Position numbers and translations under genes: made by a program. 64,000 bases of DNA from positions 1 through 64,000 of the forward strand of contig CAKTYU010000006.1 of the NCBI GenBank assembly GCA_934633985.1, in the 5' to 3' direction. The notes under the pieces are model-generated. The model saw only the letters and a list, made by a program, of their open reading frames with translations. It had not been told where the DNA came from and searched no databases. How positions within the stretch are numbered: position 1 is the stretch's first letter; each line of letters starts with the position of its first letter. Positions 1-8,414 of the stretch are shown here, piece by piece. Source of the stretch: an uncultured Clostridia bacterium. GTDB lineage: Bacteria > Bacillota > Clostridia > Christensenellales > CAG-138.

Positions 1-29
1 TTGGTTCGGAATAGTGTAGTGCTGGCGGT

Positions 30-857
30 CTATCTCTTGTTTTCGGTTGCTTGCTTCCTTACCGTACATGAGCATTCCCTGTAGGCGTATACTCCGGGCT
101 TTTTGCCGCGGAGGAAGAGTATCCCGTCCAGCGCGCCCTTGGCAAAGGTGCCGAAGTCATACGCCCTGTGGGTTATCTCTATGCGCTCCCCCTCCATGCC
201 GAATATGAGGGTATGTGTGCTGGATATGTCCCCCGCCCTTACGGAATGGTAGCCTATATGGTCCTTTTCGCGCAGTCCCCTGCCCTTGCGTCCGTAATCC
301 GCAACATCTGCGAGCTTTTCGCCGCGGACGCCCGCGATGATCTCCCCAAGCTCCTTGGAGGTTCCGCTGGGAGCGTCCAGCTTCTTGTTGTCGTGCATTT
401 CGATTATCTCGATATCAGATTCATCGCCTATGGATTCCGTGAGCATACGGGCTATCTCGTATACCAGATTGACTGCCTTCGAGGTGTTGTGGGCGATGAG
501 TATGGGGATAGCCTTGGCGCACTCCTCAAGCTCGGCCATCTGCTCCTCCGTAAAGCCAGTGGTGCCCATCATAAGGGGCTTATTGTACTTTACGCAGGCC
601 CGCGCCACCTCCATGGCGTTTTCGGTAGTGGAAAAATCCACCACTCCGTCGCTCATGGCGACAACCTTCTCCACGTCGTCATAGGTGCTTGCGCCTACGA
701 AGTCCGTCCTTGAGGCCACGCTCATGTCACAGCCTATGTAGTCCCTGCCTTTTGGGCCGATGCCGCCCACGATCTCAAAATCGCCGGGGCGCTTAAGCGC
801 CTCTCTCGTCACAAGCCTGCCCATTTTTCCCCTTGGCGCGCTTATCGCCAGCTTCAT
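30..857 (-). CDS. dapB: 4-hydroxy-tetrahydrodipicolinate reductase
   Basis: NAD(P)H-dependent reductase of the diaminopimelate/lysine pathway, cytoplasmic; its product feeds peptidoglycan and lysine synthesis. 275 residues, a normal to slightly long length. The N-terminus has a dinucleotide-binding pattern (MKLAISAPRGKMGRLV). The catalytic region is visible near residue 155 as EMHDNKKLDAPSGTS: the family His and the Lys four residues later are kept, while the second His of the usual HH pair is Asp. GDISSTHTLIFG follows. GGAGGG precedes the ATG. It lies 39 bp downstream of selD on the same strand, so the two may be co-transcribed. The C-terminal tail after VYAYRE is unusually basic and Cys-containing. 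Confidence 0.95.
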   Translation of the reverse strand: MKLAISAPRGKMGRLVTREALKRPGDFEIVGGIGPKGRDYIGCDMSVASRTDFVGASTYDDVEKVVAMSDGVVDFSTTENAMEVARACVKYNKPLMMGTTGFTEEQMAELEECAKAIPILIAHNTSKAVNLVYEIARMLTESIGDESDIEIIEMHDNKKLDAPSGTSKELGEIIAGVRGEKLADVADYGRKGRGLREKDHIGYHSVRAGDISSTHTLIFGMEGERIEITHRAYDFGTFAKGALDGILFLRGKKPGVYAYRECSCTVRKQATENKR

Positions 858-896
858 AAACTCATACCCTCCGTTTTTATTTTTTTATGCTTATCC

Positions 897-1937
897 TTAT
901 ATTACCTCTATCGCGTGCGTCCCCTTGGCCTTTATCCGGCCTATTATGGCAGCGTCGGGCGTATCCGCCTTTATATCCTCCAAAAGTCTGTAAGCCTGAT
1001 TTTCCGGCAGGCTTATGAGCAATCCGCCGGAGGTCTGCGGGTCGAAAAGTATATCGGACACCGCCCTGTTTACGGTATTGCTTATGCTTACCTTGTCCTC
1101 TATGAATTCCCTGTTGCGGTATGCGCCAGCAGGAATTATGCCCATGTTCGCAAACTCCAGCGCGCCGGGAAGTATAGGTACCGCGTCCGCCTTTATCTCG
1201 GCAGTAAAGCCGCTGCCCTCCGCCATCTCCCGAACGTGGCCCATGAGGCCGAAGCCGGTTATATCGGTGCAGGAATTAACGTCGTATTTCAGCATGGAGC
1301 GCTGCGCCTTTGCGTTCAGGGCGGTCATAACGGCTATAAGCGACCTTTCGTATTCCTTTGAAAGGAGCTGTGCCTTTGCGGCGGTGGTGAGCACGCCGCT
1401 GCCTATGGCCTTTGTAAGTATGAGAAGGTCGCCCTCCCTTGCAGAGGCGTTGGAAAGCACCTTGTCCGGCCTTACGAAGCCCGTGACGGCGAGCCCGTAT
1501 TTAGGCTCCGGATCCTCTATGGTGTGGCCGCCGCAGAGTATTGCGCCCGCCTCCAGCACCTTGTCCGCACCGCCTGCAAGTATCGCCTTTATGGATTCCT
1601 CCGGCAGCTTCTTTGATGGGAAGCAGAAGAGGTTCAGCGCCAGCTTGGGCGCGCCTCCCATGGCGTATATATCGCTCAGGGCGTTTGCCGCCGCCACCTG
1701 CCCAAAGGTGTAGGGATCGTCCACCATGGGCGGGAAAAAGTCCACGGTCTGTATTATGGCGGTTTCGTCGTTTATCTTGTATACCGCCGCGTCGTCTGCC
1801 GTATCAAAGCCGACTATCAGCCTGGGATCGGAATTTTTAGGAAGGGTGGAAAGCATCGCGTCCAGTACCCCTGGACCTATCTTAGCCGCTCACCCTCCGC
1901 AGGAGGTCATAGTAGTCAAGCGCATATCGTTAGACAT
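897..1937 (-). CDS. selD: selenide, water dikinase, probable selenoprotein with in-frame TGA (Sec16)
   Basis: Makes selenophosphate from selenide and ATP, the selenium donor for selenocysteine and seleno-tRNA. A conventional frame opens only at the ATG at 1856, which would lack the N-terminal active-site segment. Reading upstream in frame through TGA (1890-1892) gives ATG at 1937 and MTSCGGUAAKIGP around codons 10-22. That matches the family pattern in which Cys or Sec is followed by K-I/V-x-P. The next upstream in-frame codon block contains a stop, so 1937 is the earliest ATG; codon 5 (ATG, 1925) is an alternative. A weak GGA lies about 13 nt upstream. With Sec the protein is 346 residues, a normal length. 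A SECIS-like hairpin follows the TGA. Domains: AIRS-type ATPase, with GFDTADDAAVY and CGGHTIEDPEPKYG visible. dapB is the next gene. Frame and codon are seen; Sec insertion is inferred. Confidence 0.9.
1860..1876 (-). promoter_or_regulatory. bacterial SECIS-like hairpin of selD
   Basis: On the selD strand, 13 nt after the TGA codon, GTCCAG and CTGGAC form a perfect 6-bp stem around the 5-nt loop GGGTA. A short stem with a G-rich loop containing U shortly after UGA is the layout expected for SelB-dependent bacterial SECIS elements. It lies wholly inside the coding frame, as bacterial SECIS must. Confidence 0.75.
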
Positions 1938-1970
1938 CGTTAAGCACTGTTCCTTTCACGTTATAATAGC

Positions 1971-2000
1971 ATTATACACCAATACGGCATTTTCCACCAA
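1971..2000 (-). promoter_or_regulatory. selD(-dapB) promoter
   Basis: On the minus strand, TTGGTG (1995-2000) and TATAAT (1971-1976) are separated by 18 bp, 33 bp before the selD ATG at 1937. A consensus -10 with a moderate -35 indicates a housekeeping sigma-A-type promoter. Confidence 0.6.
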
Positions 2001-2027
2001 ATACAATTATCAAATGCGCGCAACAAT

Positions 2028-2053
2028 AAAAAGCCCCGTTTACGGAGCCTTTT
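2028..2053 (-). terminator. terminator-like hairpin in the selD-lysR divergent region
   Basis: On the minus strand an 11-bp stem (two G-U pairs) with a 4-nt loop is followed by TTTTTATT. Read on the plus strand the same arms contain two mismatches, so the minus strand is the better-formed orientation. It lies upstream of the selD promoter, where no minus-strand gene would need terminating. It may insulate against antisense transcription from the LysR gene. Confidence 0.5.
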
Positions 2054-2068
2054 GTTGCAGTCGGGGAT

Positions 2069-2083
2069 AACTGAAATTCAGTT
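2069..2083. promoter_or_regulatory. 15-bp palindromic operator candidate between selD and the LysR gene
   Basis: AACTGAA-A-TTCAGTT is a perfect 7-1-7 palindrome between two divergent promoters, about 48 bp upstream of the LysR -10 box. LysR-type regulators commonly bind dyads in such intergenic regions, so an autoregulatory site is the simplest reading (inference). Confidence 0.45.
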
Positions 2084-2107
2084 GGATGGGGAAAAACGTT
2101 AAATGGC

Positions 2108-2136
2108 ACTTGTTTTTTCTCGTAAGTTATTATAAT
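2108..2136 (+). promoter_or_regulatory. LysR gene promoter
   Basis: TATAAT at 2131-2136, with a weak -35 in the ACTTGTTT tract 15-17 bp upstream, about 85 bp before the preferred start codon. Confidence 0.4.
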
Positions 2137-2221
2137 ATAAAAATCATCATAAGTAAAATGAATGTTTTTTCAAAGTGGTATGAGCATTTCTCATTTTTCT
2201 AAAAGGAGCATAGGATCTGGA

Positions 2222-3112
2222 ATGGATATTAAAAAGCTTGAAGTCCTTTTAAAGGTCATAGAGACCAAGAGCCTTACCGCCGCCGGAAACCAGCTTGGCT
2301 TTACCCAATCCGGCGTCAGCCACCTCATCAAAACCATAGAGGACGAATTCGGCTTCCCTGTGCTGATACGCGGCAAGGGCGGCGTGCGGCTCACGGAAAA
2401 CGGGCAGGCCCTGCTTCCCGCCATACGTGAGATACTCAACGCCAACGACCACATGGACCAGATAGTTGCAAATATACGGGGCATGAGCTCCGGCAGGCTC
2501 CGCATAGGCACCTTTGCCAGCGCGTCCGTGCTTTGGCTGCCGAAGATAATAGAGGAATTCGGCCACGATTACCCCGGCATACAGATAGAGATAATCGTAG
2601 GCGGCAACGACTACCTTATAAGCCAGCTCGACGAATCCTGCATAGACTTTGCGATAATGAGCAACCCGCCCCCGAGCTATGAGTGGATACGCCTCGCCTC
2701 AGACCGTATGCTCGTCCTGCTCCCGCCCGGGCACAGGCTGGTGGACAGGGACAGGGTCACCATCGGCGAGATCGCAGACGATCCGTTTATACTCTCCAAC
2801 GAGGGCTTTGACTATGATGTTGCACAGATAATCAAGGGCAGCGGAATAACCCCGCGCCTCTCCTTCTCCACCATGGAAAACCGCGGCATAATCGCCATGA
2901 TACAGCACGGCCTCGGCGTAACCATCATGCCGGAGATGGTATTGGACAGCCTTGAGTCCAGCGTGATAACCAAAGAGCTTTCTCCCTGCGAATACCGCCA
3001 CATGGGCATAATAGTAAGATCCGTCAATACCGCATCGCTTGCAGCCAAGACCTTCATTTCCTACGCAAAACGAATAATCGGCGAGCTTGGCACATACCCG
3101 CCGATAGAATAA
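2222..3112 (+). CDS. LysR family transcriptional regulator
   Basis: DNA-binding regulator with an N-terminal winged helix (about residues 1-60; AAGNQLGFTQSGVSHLIKTI holds the recognition helix) and a C-terminal two-lobed effector-binding domain (about 90-290). 296 residues, typical for the family. The frame is open from an ATG at 2162, but the family start MDIKKLEVLLKVIE begins at 2222, preceded by AAAAGGAG, so the later ATG was chosen. It is divergent from selD-dapB with a palindrome between them, which suggests autoregulation and perhaps control of selD. The ligand cannot be told from sequence. It is sulfur/selenium-related only by position, which is weak evidence. Confidence 0.9.
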   Translation: MDIKKLEVLLKVIETKSLTAAGNQLGFTQSGVSHLIKTIEDEFGFPVLIRGKGGVRLTENGQALLPAIREILNANDHMDQIVANIRGMSSGRLRIGTFASASVLWLPKIIEEFGHDYPGIQIEIIVGGNDYLISQLDESCIDFAIMSNPPPSYEWIRLASDRMLVLLPPGHRLVDRDRVTIGEIADDPFILSNEGFDYDVAQIIKGSGITPRLSFSTMENRGIIAMIQHGLGVTIMPEMVLDSLESSVITKELSPCEYRHMGIIVRSVNTASLAAKTFISYAKRIIGELGTYPPIE

Positions 3113-3163
3113 AAATCAAACTTATTAAAAAATAATATTTTTCATGCACCTAACAGCGCTTCT

Positions 3164-4111
3164 CTATTCCTCTGTTTCCTCCGTCGCCTCCACATAACCG
3201 TCCGGCTGAGGTATCTCTGCGGGTATTTTTGATGCGTCGTCCACAAAGGTTATCCTGCCCTTGCCGTTTTCGACCCGGGCTTCCGGCTTGCAGCTTCCGA
3301 CGGCGTACATATTGGCGTGCTGCTCGGTTATAAAAAGCCCCGTCGCCTCGCTGCCGCCGGCGGCGTTTATGCTCACCGCGCCTTCTATGGCAAATTCATA
3401 TATCTCCGCACCGTGATACCTTCCCCGGTTTTCCACGGTAAGCGCAGAGCCGTCCGCCATGGAAAGCTGCCCGTCGCATTTCAGCGCATTGTAGTTTTCA
3501 TCGGTATAGGCCGCAAGTGACGCTCCCTTTTCCAAGGTTATATCCGACCTTGAGTTGACGCCGCCCAGCACCCCTTCTCCGGATACCTCGGCCCCGGCCC
3601 TTATCCTTATATCCTCGGCGTATATGCCCCTGCCGTTGCTGCCCTTGCATACGAGGCTGCTGCCCTCGGATACGGTAAGCTCATCGGCGCAGAGTATTCC
3701 ATCGGATACGCCTATTATGCCGGCGTTTTTTCCGCCTATCTCGGCGGAGCCGAGGCAGCCGATAGCCGTCGCGCCGCTGTGCAGCGTTATGTCGTTCAGC
3801 GTGAGCTTGCAGCCCTCGTCGAGGCGTATTATGCAGTCTCCGGTGCCGCTCAGGGTATAGCCGTTGCCCTCTATGGTAACGGGGCCCCTCTCCGCGGTGA
3901 GCTTGAGCATGGTATCCTCCATGCTGAACGAGGCCGCAAGCACGGCCGTGTCGTTTTGGCCGTATTTGAAGAAGGCCTCAAGATCCGCCGCAGACAGTAT
4001 CGAGCTGCCGCCGAGCGGGTCGGTAAGGTCTATTCTTTCATTGCTGGCGGAGCAGCCTGTGAGCAAAAGCGCCATAGCCGCCAATATTGCTGCCGCAATC
4101 GTTTTTTTCAT
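3164..4111 (-). CDS. putative lipoprotein with beta-helix-like domain
   Basis: 315 residues. The N-terminus has a lipoprotein signal (Lys-Lys, hydrophobic core, lipobox LLTGC with Cys at about 20), so it should be anchored outside the membrane. Residues about 75-280 carry short repeated beta segments (patterns such as GNGYTLSGTGDCIIRL and KLTLNDITLHSG) typical of right-handed parallel beta-helices or carbohydrate-binding surfaces. The last 25 residues are acidic. No catalytic motif is seen. AAAGGAGC precedes the ATG, 12 bp after the flavoprotein gene, so it is probably the last gene of the cdaA operon. Function unknown. Confidence 0.75.
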   Translation of the reverse strand: MKKTIAAAILAAMALLLTGCSASNERIDLTDPLGGSSILSAADLEAFFKYGQNDTAVLAASFSMEDTMLKLTAERGPVTIEGNGYTLSGTGDCIIRLDEGCKLTLNDITLHSGATAIGCLGSAEIGGKNAGIIGVSDGILCADELTVSEGSSLVCKGSNGRGIYAEDIRIRAGAEVSGEGVLGGVNSRSDITLEKGASLAAYTDENYNALKCDGQLSMADGSALTVENRGRYHGAEIYEFAIEGAVSINAAGGSEATGLFITEQHANMYAVGSCKPEARVENGKGRITFVDDASKIPAEIPQPDGYVEATEETEE

Positions 4112-4123
4112 ATATCCGCTCCT

Positions 4124-5731
4124 TTACATCGGCCGGAAAACGGCCATTATGCGCTCTGCGGCCCGCATACCGTCCACCGCGGCGCTTACTATCCCTCCGG
4201 CATAGCCCGCCCCCTCGCCCACGGGGTAAAGCCCTTTCATGCGGGTAGCGCAGCCATCCTCGCCGCGCTGTATGCGTACAGGGGCGCTGGTACGGCTCTC
4301 CACCGCAGTGATCACCGCGTCCTCCATATCGAAGCCCTTGAGCCTTCTGCCGAACGCCGTTATCCCGGCGCGCACGCCCTCGGATACAAAGTCCGGCAGG
4401 CACTTATACAGGTCGCTCACGCACACGCCGGGCCGGTAGGTGGGCTTTACGCCGCCGAAGGCCCTGGGGGCAGCCTTTTTCAAAAAGTCGCCAACCCGCT
4501 CCGCAGGGGCGGTATAATCCCCGCCTCCGGCGCAATAGGCGGCCCTCTCTATTTGCTCCTGAAACTCCAGCCCGCCGAGTGGGCCCGCCGCATAGTCCCT
4601 GCCATCGACCTGAACCACTATTGCCGCGTTGGAATTTTGCCCGTCGCGCGCATGGCGGCTCATGCCGTTTGTGACCACCTGCTCAGGCCCGGATGAGGAC
4701 GCCACCACCACGCCGCCGGGACACATGCAGAAGCTGTAAACTCCCCTGTCTCCGGATCTATCCGCAAGATGGTACTCCGCAGCGCCCAGCCTGGGGTGCG
4801 ATGCAAACTCTCCGTACTGCGACCTGTCTATAAGCTCCCGCGGGTGCTCTATGCGAACGCCCACCGCAAAGGCCTTGGGCGAAAGCTCAAGCCCCATATC
4901 GCAGAGCATACGGTAGGTATCCCGCGCACCCTGCCCCGTGGCCAACACGCAGGCGGCGCAGGGCAGCTTTTCCTTCTCGCCGTTTCTTTCCACTGTCACG
5001 GAGGTTATTTTGCCCTCACCGTCCTTCTCCAAGCCCACGAGCTTGGCGGAGAACCTCACGTCGCCGCCCATACGAGCTATATCCTCGCGTATGCTTTTTA
5101 CCACATTGACCAATATATCCGTGCCTATGTGGGGCTTGGCCAGCAGGCGTATGCCCTCCGGCGCACCGTGATCCGCAAGTATGTCTATAACGTCGTGTGC
5201 GCGGCTGTCCTTTATGCGGGTGGTTAGCTTGCCGTCGGAGAACGCCCCCGCCCCTCCCTCGCCGTACATGAGGTTGCTTTCCTCCTTCAGCATACCGCCG
5301 CCCCAGAAGCTCTCGACGTCGAGGGTTCGCCTTTCTATTGGCTCGCCGCGCTCTATCACTATGGGCTTGTAGCCGTGCTTTGCCAACATATACGCCGCAA
5401 AAAGCCCGCCCGGGCCCATGCCTACTACTATGATAGGCTTATCCAAGGGTATGCTGCCGGTGGCGAGCTCCCGTATCTCCCGCGCCTCCGCCCCGCATAC
5501 CGTGGGCAGGCCGCGCTTGAGCACGCGCCTTTCCTCCTTGGGGTCCAGGCGCACCTCAACGGTGTATATGAAGCAAATATCGTTTTTCTTGCGCGCATCC
5601 AGGGAAATGCGCTTTATCGCAAGCCCCTTTACGGCGCTTTCCGGTATGCCAAGAGTCTTTGCCGCCAGCCTTGGCAGCAAAGACTCATTTTCGTTCAGCG
5701 GAAGCTTTATATCCTTTACTAACAGCGCCAT
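4124..5731 (-). CDS. FAD-dependent dehydrogenase, COG2509 family
   Basis: 535-residue flavoprotein. A dinucleotide-binding fold is visible at about residue 100 (IIVVGMGPGGLFAAYMLA followed by an acidic end, VIERG), and ATGQGARDTY lies further on. The C-terminal YPVGEGAGYAGGIVSAAVDG is the second FAD-contact signature of this family. The N-terminal 90 residues form the small domain typical of COG2509 proteins, which are conserved in Clostridia but have no established substrate. It starts 9 bp after cdaR stops, with AAAGGAA from the cdaR stop region as a possible ribosome site. The c-di-AMP operon context is seen here; a functional link is not established. Confidence 0.85.
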   Translation of the reverse strand: MALLVKDIKLPLNENESLLPRLAAKTLGIPESAVKGLAIKRISLDARKKNDICFIYTVEVRLDPKEERRVLKRGLPTVCGAEAREIRELATGSIPLDKPIIVVGMGPGGLFAAYMLAKHGYKPIVIERGEPIERRTLDVESFWGGGMLKEESNLMYGEGGAGAFSDGKLTTRIKDSRAHDVIDILADHGAPEGIRLLAKPHIGTDILVNVVKSIREDIARMGGDVRFSAKLVGLEKDGEGKITSVTVERNGEKEKLPCAACVLATGQGARDTYRMLCDMGLELSPKAFAVGVRIEHPRELIDRSQYGEFASHPRLGAAEYHLADRSGDRGVYSFCMCPGGVVVASSSGPEQVVTNGMSRHARDGQNSNAAIVVQVDGRDYAAGPLGGLEFQEQIERAAYCAGGGDYTAPAERVGDFLKKAAPRAFGGVKPTYRPGVCVSDLYKCLPDFVSEGVRAGITAFGRRLKGFDMEDAVITAVESRTSAPVRIQRGEDGCATRMKGLYPVGEGAGYAGGIVSAAVDGMRAAERIMAVFRPM

Positions 5732-5740
5732 TATACGTGC

Positions 5741-7018
5741 TTATTCCTTTACGGTTACTGTGACCTCGGGCTGGGATACCGTCCATCGCAGATCCGTCTG
5801 CATCTCCTTTGATGCAAGAGATACCATGGGCGTGATCTTGTAGGTACCTGCTGAAAGCCCCGTAAGATCCACATACACCGATACGTCCTTGCGCTGGAGC
5901 AGCTTCATAAGGCTGGTGCGGCCTGTGATGTTCACATCGCATTCCGATGCGGAAAGCTCTGCCGTCAGCTTCTTGCCCAAGCCCTTGGTCTCTATCGGCA
6001 CGCCCTTGAACTGCACGCTGTCCTGCTTCTCCCTTATGCCCACATATACCGTTATGTTGGGGTCATCCAGCAGGGTAGTCCCCTCCGGCGCGGTTATCAC
6101 TATGTTTTGCTGCACGCTTGAGCTGCTGCCGGAGACGTCGATATTTTCTATCTTGATCCCAGTCAGGCCGGACAGCGCGCTCTCGGAGCCCACTACCCTT
6201 ACTGTGGGAGGCGTTGCCACCACGTCGTACACCTCATAGTTCGCCGGCAGCGCGTCCGCGCCGAGCACGGCCTCCGCGGCGTTTATGGGAAGCTCCAGAA
6301 TACGCATAACATCCATCCTCACAACGACGGAGGGCAGCGTATCTAAGAACAGCGCCGTATCTATCTCGTCCCCGTTCTTATCCACATATTCCAGCAGTAT
6401 CGCCTCGTTGTAGGAGGTAGTCCTGCCCTCAAGGTCTATGGTGCATATTGCCTTGGATATGGTGGATACGTCGTCCCGCGGGCCGCTGACCTTTATGGAC
6501 TGGGAGGCCAGCGTGGGCTCGCTTTTCCAGTAGCCGGCGGGAAGCTCGCCGGAGTACTCCACGTCTATCGGCACGAGCATGGTAGCCAGCTCATCCGCCT
6601 CTATGGTTATCTCGCTTGGGCTTACCGTTTCCACCGTGCCGAGGCTGGAGGTGGCGTCTATCTTGAGCTTATAGGTATCCGCCTTGTTTACCGGGCGCAG
6701 GCTCACCGACGCGGATATATCCGACGCATCCAAGCCGGTGTAGTCCGTAAGCTGCACCTTTACCCGCACGGTCACGTTTTTGAGTATATCCTCCCTGTCG
6801 CCGCGCACGGCAAGGCCGCGCTCATGCAGGGCGCTTTCGCCGGAAAAGCTCACCGGCACGTCGGTTATGGTCTTTACCCTCTTTGGGTTGACCTCCACCA
6901 TGACATATCCCCATATAAGCATGGCAAACAGCAGCGATACTATTTTCAAAGCGAGGTTTTTTGTAAAGAAGCTCTTGAGCCAATTAAGTATGATGGCGCC
7001 TATCTCGTTCTTTTTCAT
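5741..7018 (-). CDS. cdaR: CdaR, YbbR-domain regulator of diadenylate cyclase
   Basis: 425 residues: one N-terminal membrane helix (about 18-40: NLALKIVSLLFAMLIWGYVM) followed by a large extracytoplasmic part made of successive YbbR repeats, each about 80-90 residues. Examples are VPVSFSGE, VPIDVEYSGELPAGY, LPINAAEAV and VPIETKGLG. In characterised Firmicutes CdaR binds CdaA and tunes c-di-AMP synthesis. The ATG overlaps the cdaA stop by 4 nt, so translation is coupled. The gene that usually follows, glmM, is absent and a flavoprotein follows instead. Confidence 0.92.
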   Translation of the reverse strand: MKKNEIGAIILNWLKSFFTKNLALKIVSLLFAMLIWGYVMVEVNPKRVKTITDVPVSFSGESALHERGLAVRGDREDILKNVTVRVKVQLTDYTGLDASDISASVSLRPVNKADTYKLKIDATSSLGTVETVSPSEITIEADELATMLVPIDVEYSGELPAGYWKSEPTLASQSIKVSGPRDDVSTISKAICTIDLEGRTTSYNEAILLEYVDKNGDEIDTALFLDTLPSVVVRMDVMRILELPINAAEAVLGADALPANYEVYDVVATPPTVRVVGSESALSGLTGIKIENIDVSGSSSSVQQNIVITAPEGTTLLDDPNITVYVGIREKQDSVQFKGVPIETKGLGKKLTAELSASECDVNITGRTSLMKLLQRKDVSVYVDLTGLSAGTYKITPMVSLASKEMQTDLRWTVSQPEVTVTVKE

Positions 7019-7872
7019 TTATGATTGCCCTTCCTTCTTCTGAGGCTGCTTAGGGAAGGCACCTGAAATTCCTTTTCCTTATGGATGAATACGGATTCAA
7101 GGAGGTTCTTCAGCGCCTTGCTGTCGATGTAGCGCACCAGCTTGCCGTCCCTTGCCATGGATATGACGCCGGTTTCCTCGGAAACGATTATGGTGATGCT
7201 GTCGGACACCGAGGATATGCCGAGGCCCGCCCTGTGCCTCGTGCCCAGCTCGCGCGCCACCGCTATATCCTCCACAAGGGGCAGTATGCAGGCCGCCGCA
7301 ACTATTTCATTGTTGCGTATTATCATGGCGCCGTCATGCAGCGGGGTGTTGGGCTCGAATATATTCTCTATAAGGGGGGCGGAAATGCGCCCCTCTATAA
7401 GCGTGCCGGTATTTATTATATCGCCAAGGCCGGTGCGCTGCTCTATAACTATCAGCGCGCCCACCCTGCGCTTGGCAAGATCGGTTATGGCCTGATGCAT
7501 TTCGCGCACGGTATCCTCGGAGCCGTTGTCTATTATGCTGCCGAAAAACTCGCGCGAAAACAGCTTTCCCCGGCCGATATGCTCCAGCGCGCGGCGAAGC
7601 TCCGGCTGGAACAGCACCACGGCCAATATAATGCCCACGGAAAGCAGCGAATTGAGCAGCCAGCTTATGGTGACCAACTGCAGCACGTCGCTTACCAGCG
7701 CGGCTATGAATACGATGCCTATGCCCTTTAATACCTGAAACGCCCGAGTCTCCTTGGTAAGCAGTATCAAATGGTATATAAGCACAGCTATTATAGCTAT
7801 ATCCACAGCGTCGCTCGCACGGAACTGCTGGATACCGCCGGAAATGGTTTTTACCAGAACATTATATGCCAA
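7015..7872 (-). CDS. cdaA: diadenylate cyclase CdaA
   Basis: Makes c-di-AMP from two ATP at the membrane. Three N-terminal hydrophobic segments precede a DAC domain containing LHDGAMII and GTRHRAGLGIS, the two catalytic/ATP-binding signatures. The frame runs from an ATG at 7926 (303 residues), but that ATG has no ribosome site and lies 15 nt after a TATAAT (about 7942-7947). The TTG at 7872 has AAAGGCAGG 9 nt upstream and gives 285 residues, closer to the family length. I therefore prefer TTG; the ATG remains possible. The extra 5' segment contains an inverted repeat (ATGCGGCA/TGCCGCAT). First gene of the cdaA-cdaR operon. Confidence 0.9.
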   Translation of the reverse strand: MAYNVLVKTISGGIQQFRASDAVDIAIIAVLIYHLILLTKETRAFQVLKGIGIVFIAALVSDVLQLVTISWLLNSLLSVGIILAVVLFQPELRRALEHIGRGKLFSREFFGSIIDNGSEDTVREMHQAITDLAKRRVGALIVIEQRTGLGDIINTGTLIEGRISAPLIENIFEPNTPLHDGAMIIRNNEIVAAACILPLVEDIAVARELGTRHRAGLGISSVSDSITIIVSEETGVISMARDGKLVRYIDSKALKNLLESVFIHKEKEFQVPSLSSLRRRKGNHK

Positions 7873-7906
7873 TGGCTCACGCCTGCCTTTCGCCGCTGTT
7901 TTTATG

Positions 7907-7926
7907 CGGCAAGCATACTGCCGCAT
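7907..7926 (-). repeat. hairpin in the cdaA leader
   Basis: ATGCGGCA-GTATGCT-TGCCGCAT on the cdaA strand forms an 8-bp stem with a 7-nt loop, starting at the upstream candidate ATG. If the TTG at 7872 is the true start this is a 5'-UTR stem-loop; otherwise it occludes the start codon. Confidence 0.4.
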
Positions 7927-8017
7927 TATTTCAGCATATTGATTATACTACAAGCCCTGTATGCTTTCATCGCATATAGGACTCTGTTAAACAAATATTT
8001 ACAAAGGGGATAAATGG

Positions 8018-8332
8018 TTATTTTCCTTCCTGCTCCTTTGCCTTTTCCATGAGGGACATCACCGCCTGGACGGAGAGTACGTAATCGTCCATGCCGCGGT
8101 TTATATCGCAAACCCGCGCACTGGTCAGCGTGCCGCTGCTCTTGTACTCGTCTGTTATCTCCTGCTCCGCCGTGTCCATTATAAGCTGATACTTCGCAGC
8201 CATATCCATGGCGTCTTCCTTTGTTTTCCTTGAAACGCCGCTCGCGGCGTCATCGTGAAGGGCTTTTGCCTCCGCCGTTGCCTGCTCCAGCAGCTTCAGG
8301 ATATCACAGTCGCCGCCGTACCCCTTTGACAC
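8018..8332 (-). CDS. small helical protein of unknown function
   Basis: 104 residues starting at GTG (8332) behind a strong GGAGGTGA six bases upstream, which supports it as a real gene. The sequence is almost wholly predicted helix with heptad-like spacing (LKLLEQATAEAKALHDDAA and similar), with many Glu, Asp and Lys. It has no signal peptide, membrane segment or metal motif. Two Cys (near residues 9 and 75) are not in a motif. It sits alone between the cdaA operon and the ger operon, with its own candidate promoter (TTTAAC, 17 bp, TAAAAT) upstream. I do not recognise a family. Confidence 0.7.
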   Translation of the reverse strand: MSKGYGGDCDILKLLEQATAEAKALHDDAASGVSRKTKEDAMDMAAKYQLIMDTAEQEITDEYKSSGTLTSARVCDINRGMDDYVLSVQAVMSLMEKAKEQEGK

Positions 8333-8414
8333 GTGAAATCACCTCCAATATACTTAATTATTTTAACACAATACGCCGATATGTTAAACAGCTTTCTTCA
8401 TATTTTCCCCAAAG

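Noticed and set aside
3113..3163. AAAAATAATATTTTT near the LysR and lipoprotein ends as a terminator
   Set aside because: An AT-only dyad without a GC stem; too weak to call.
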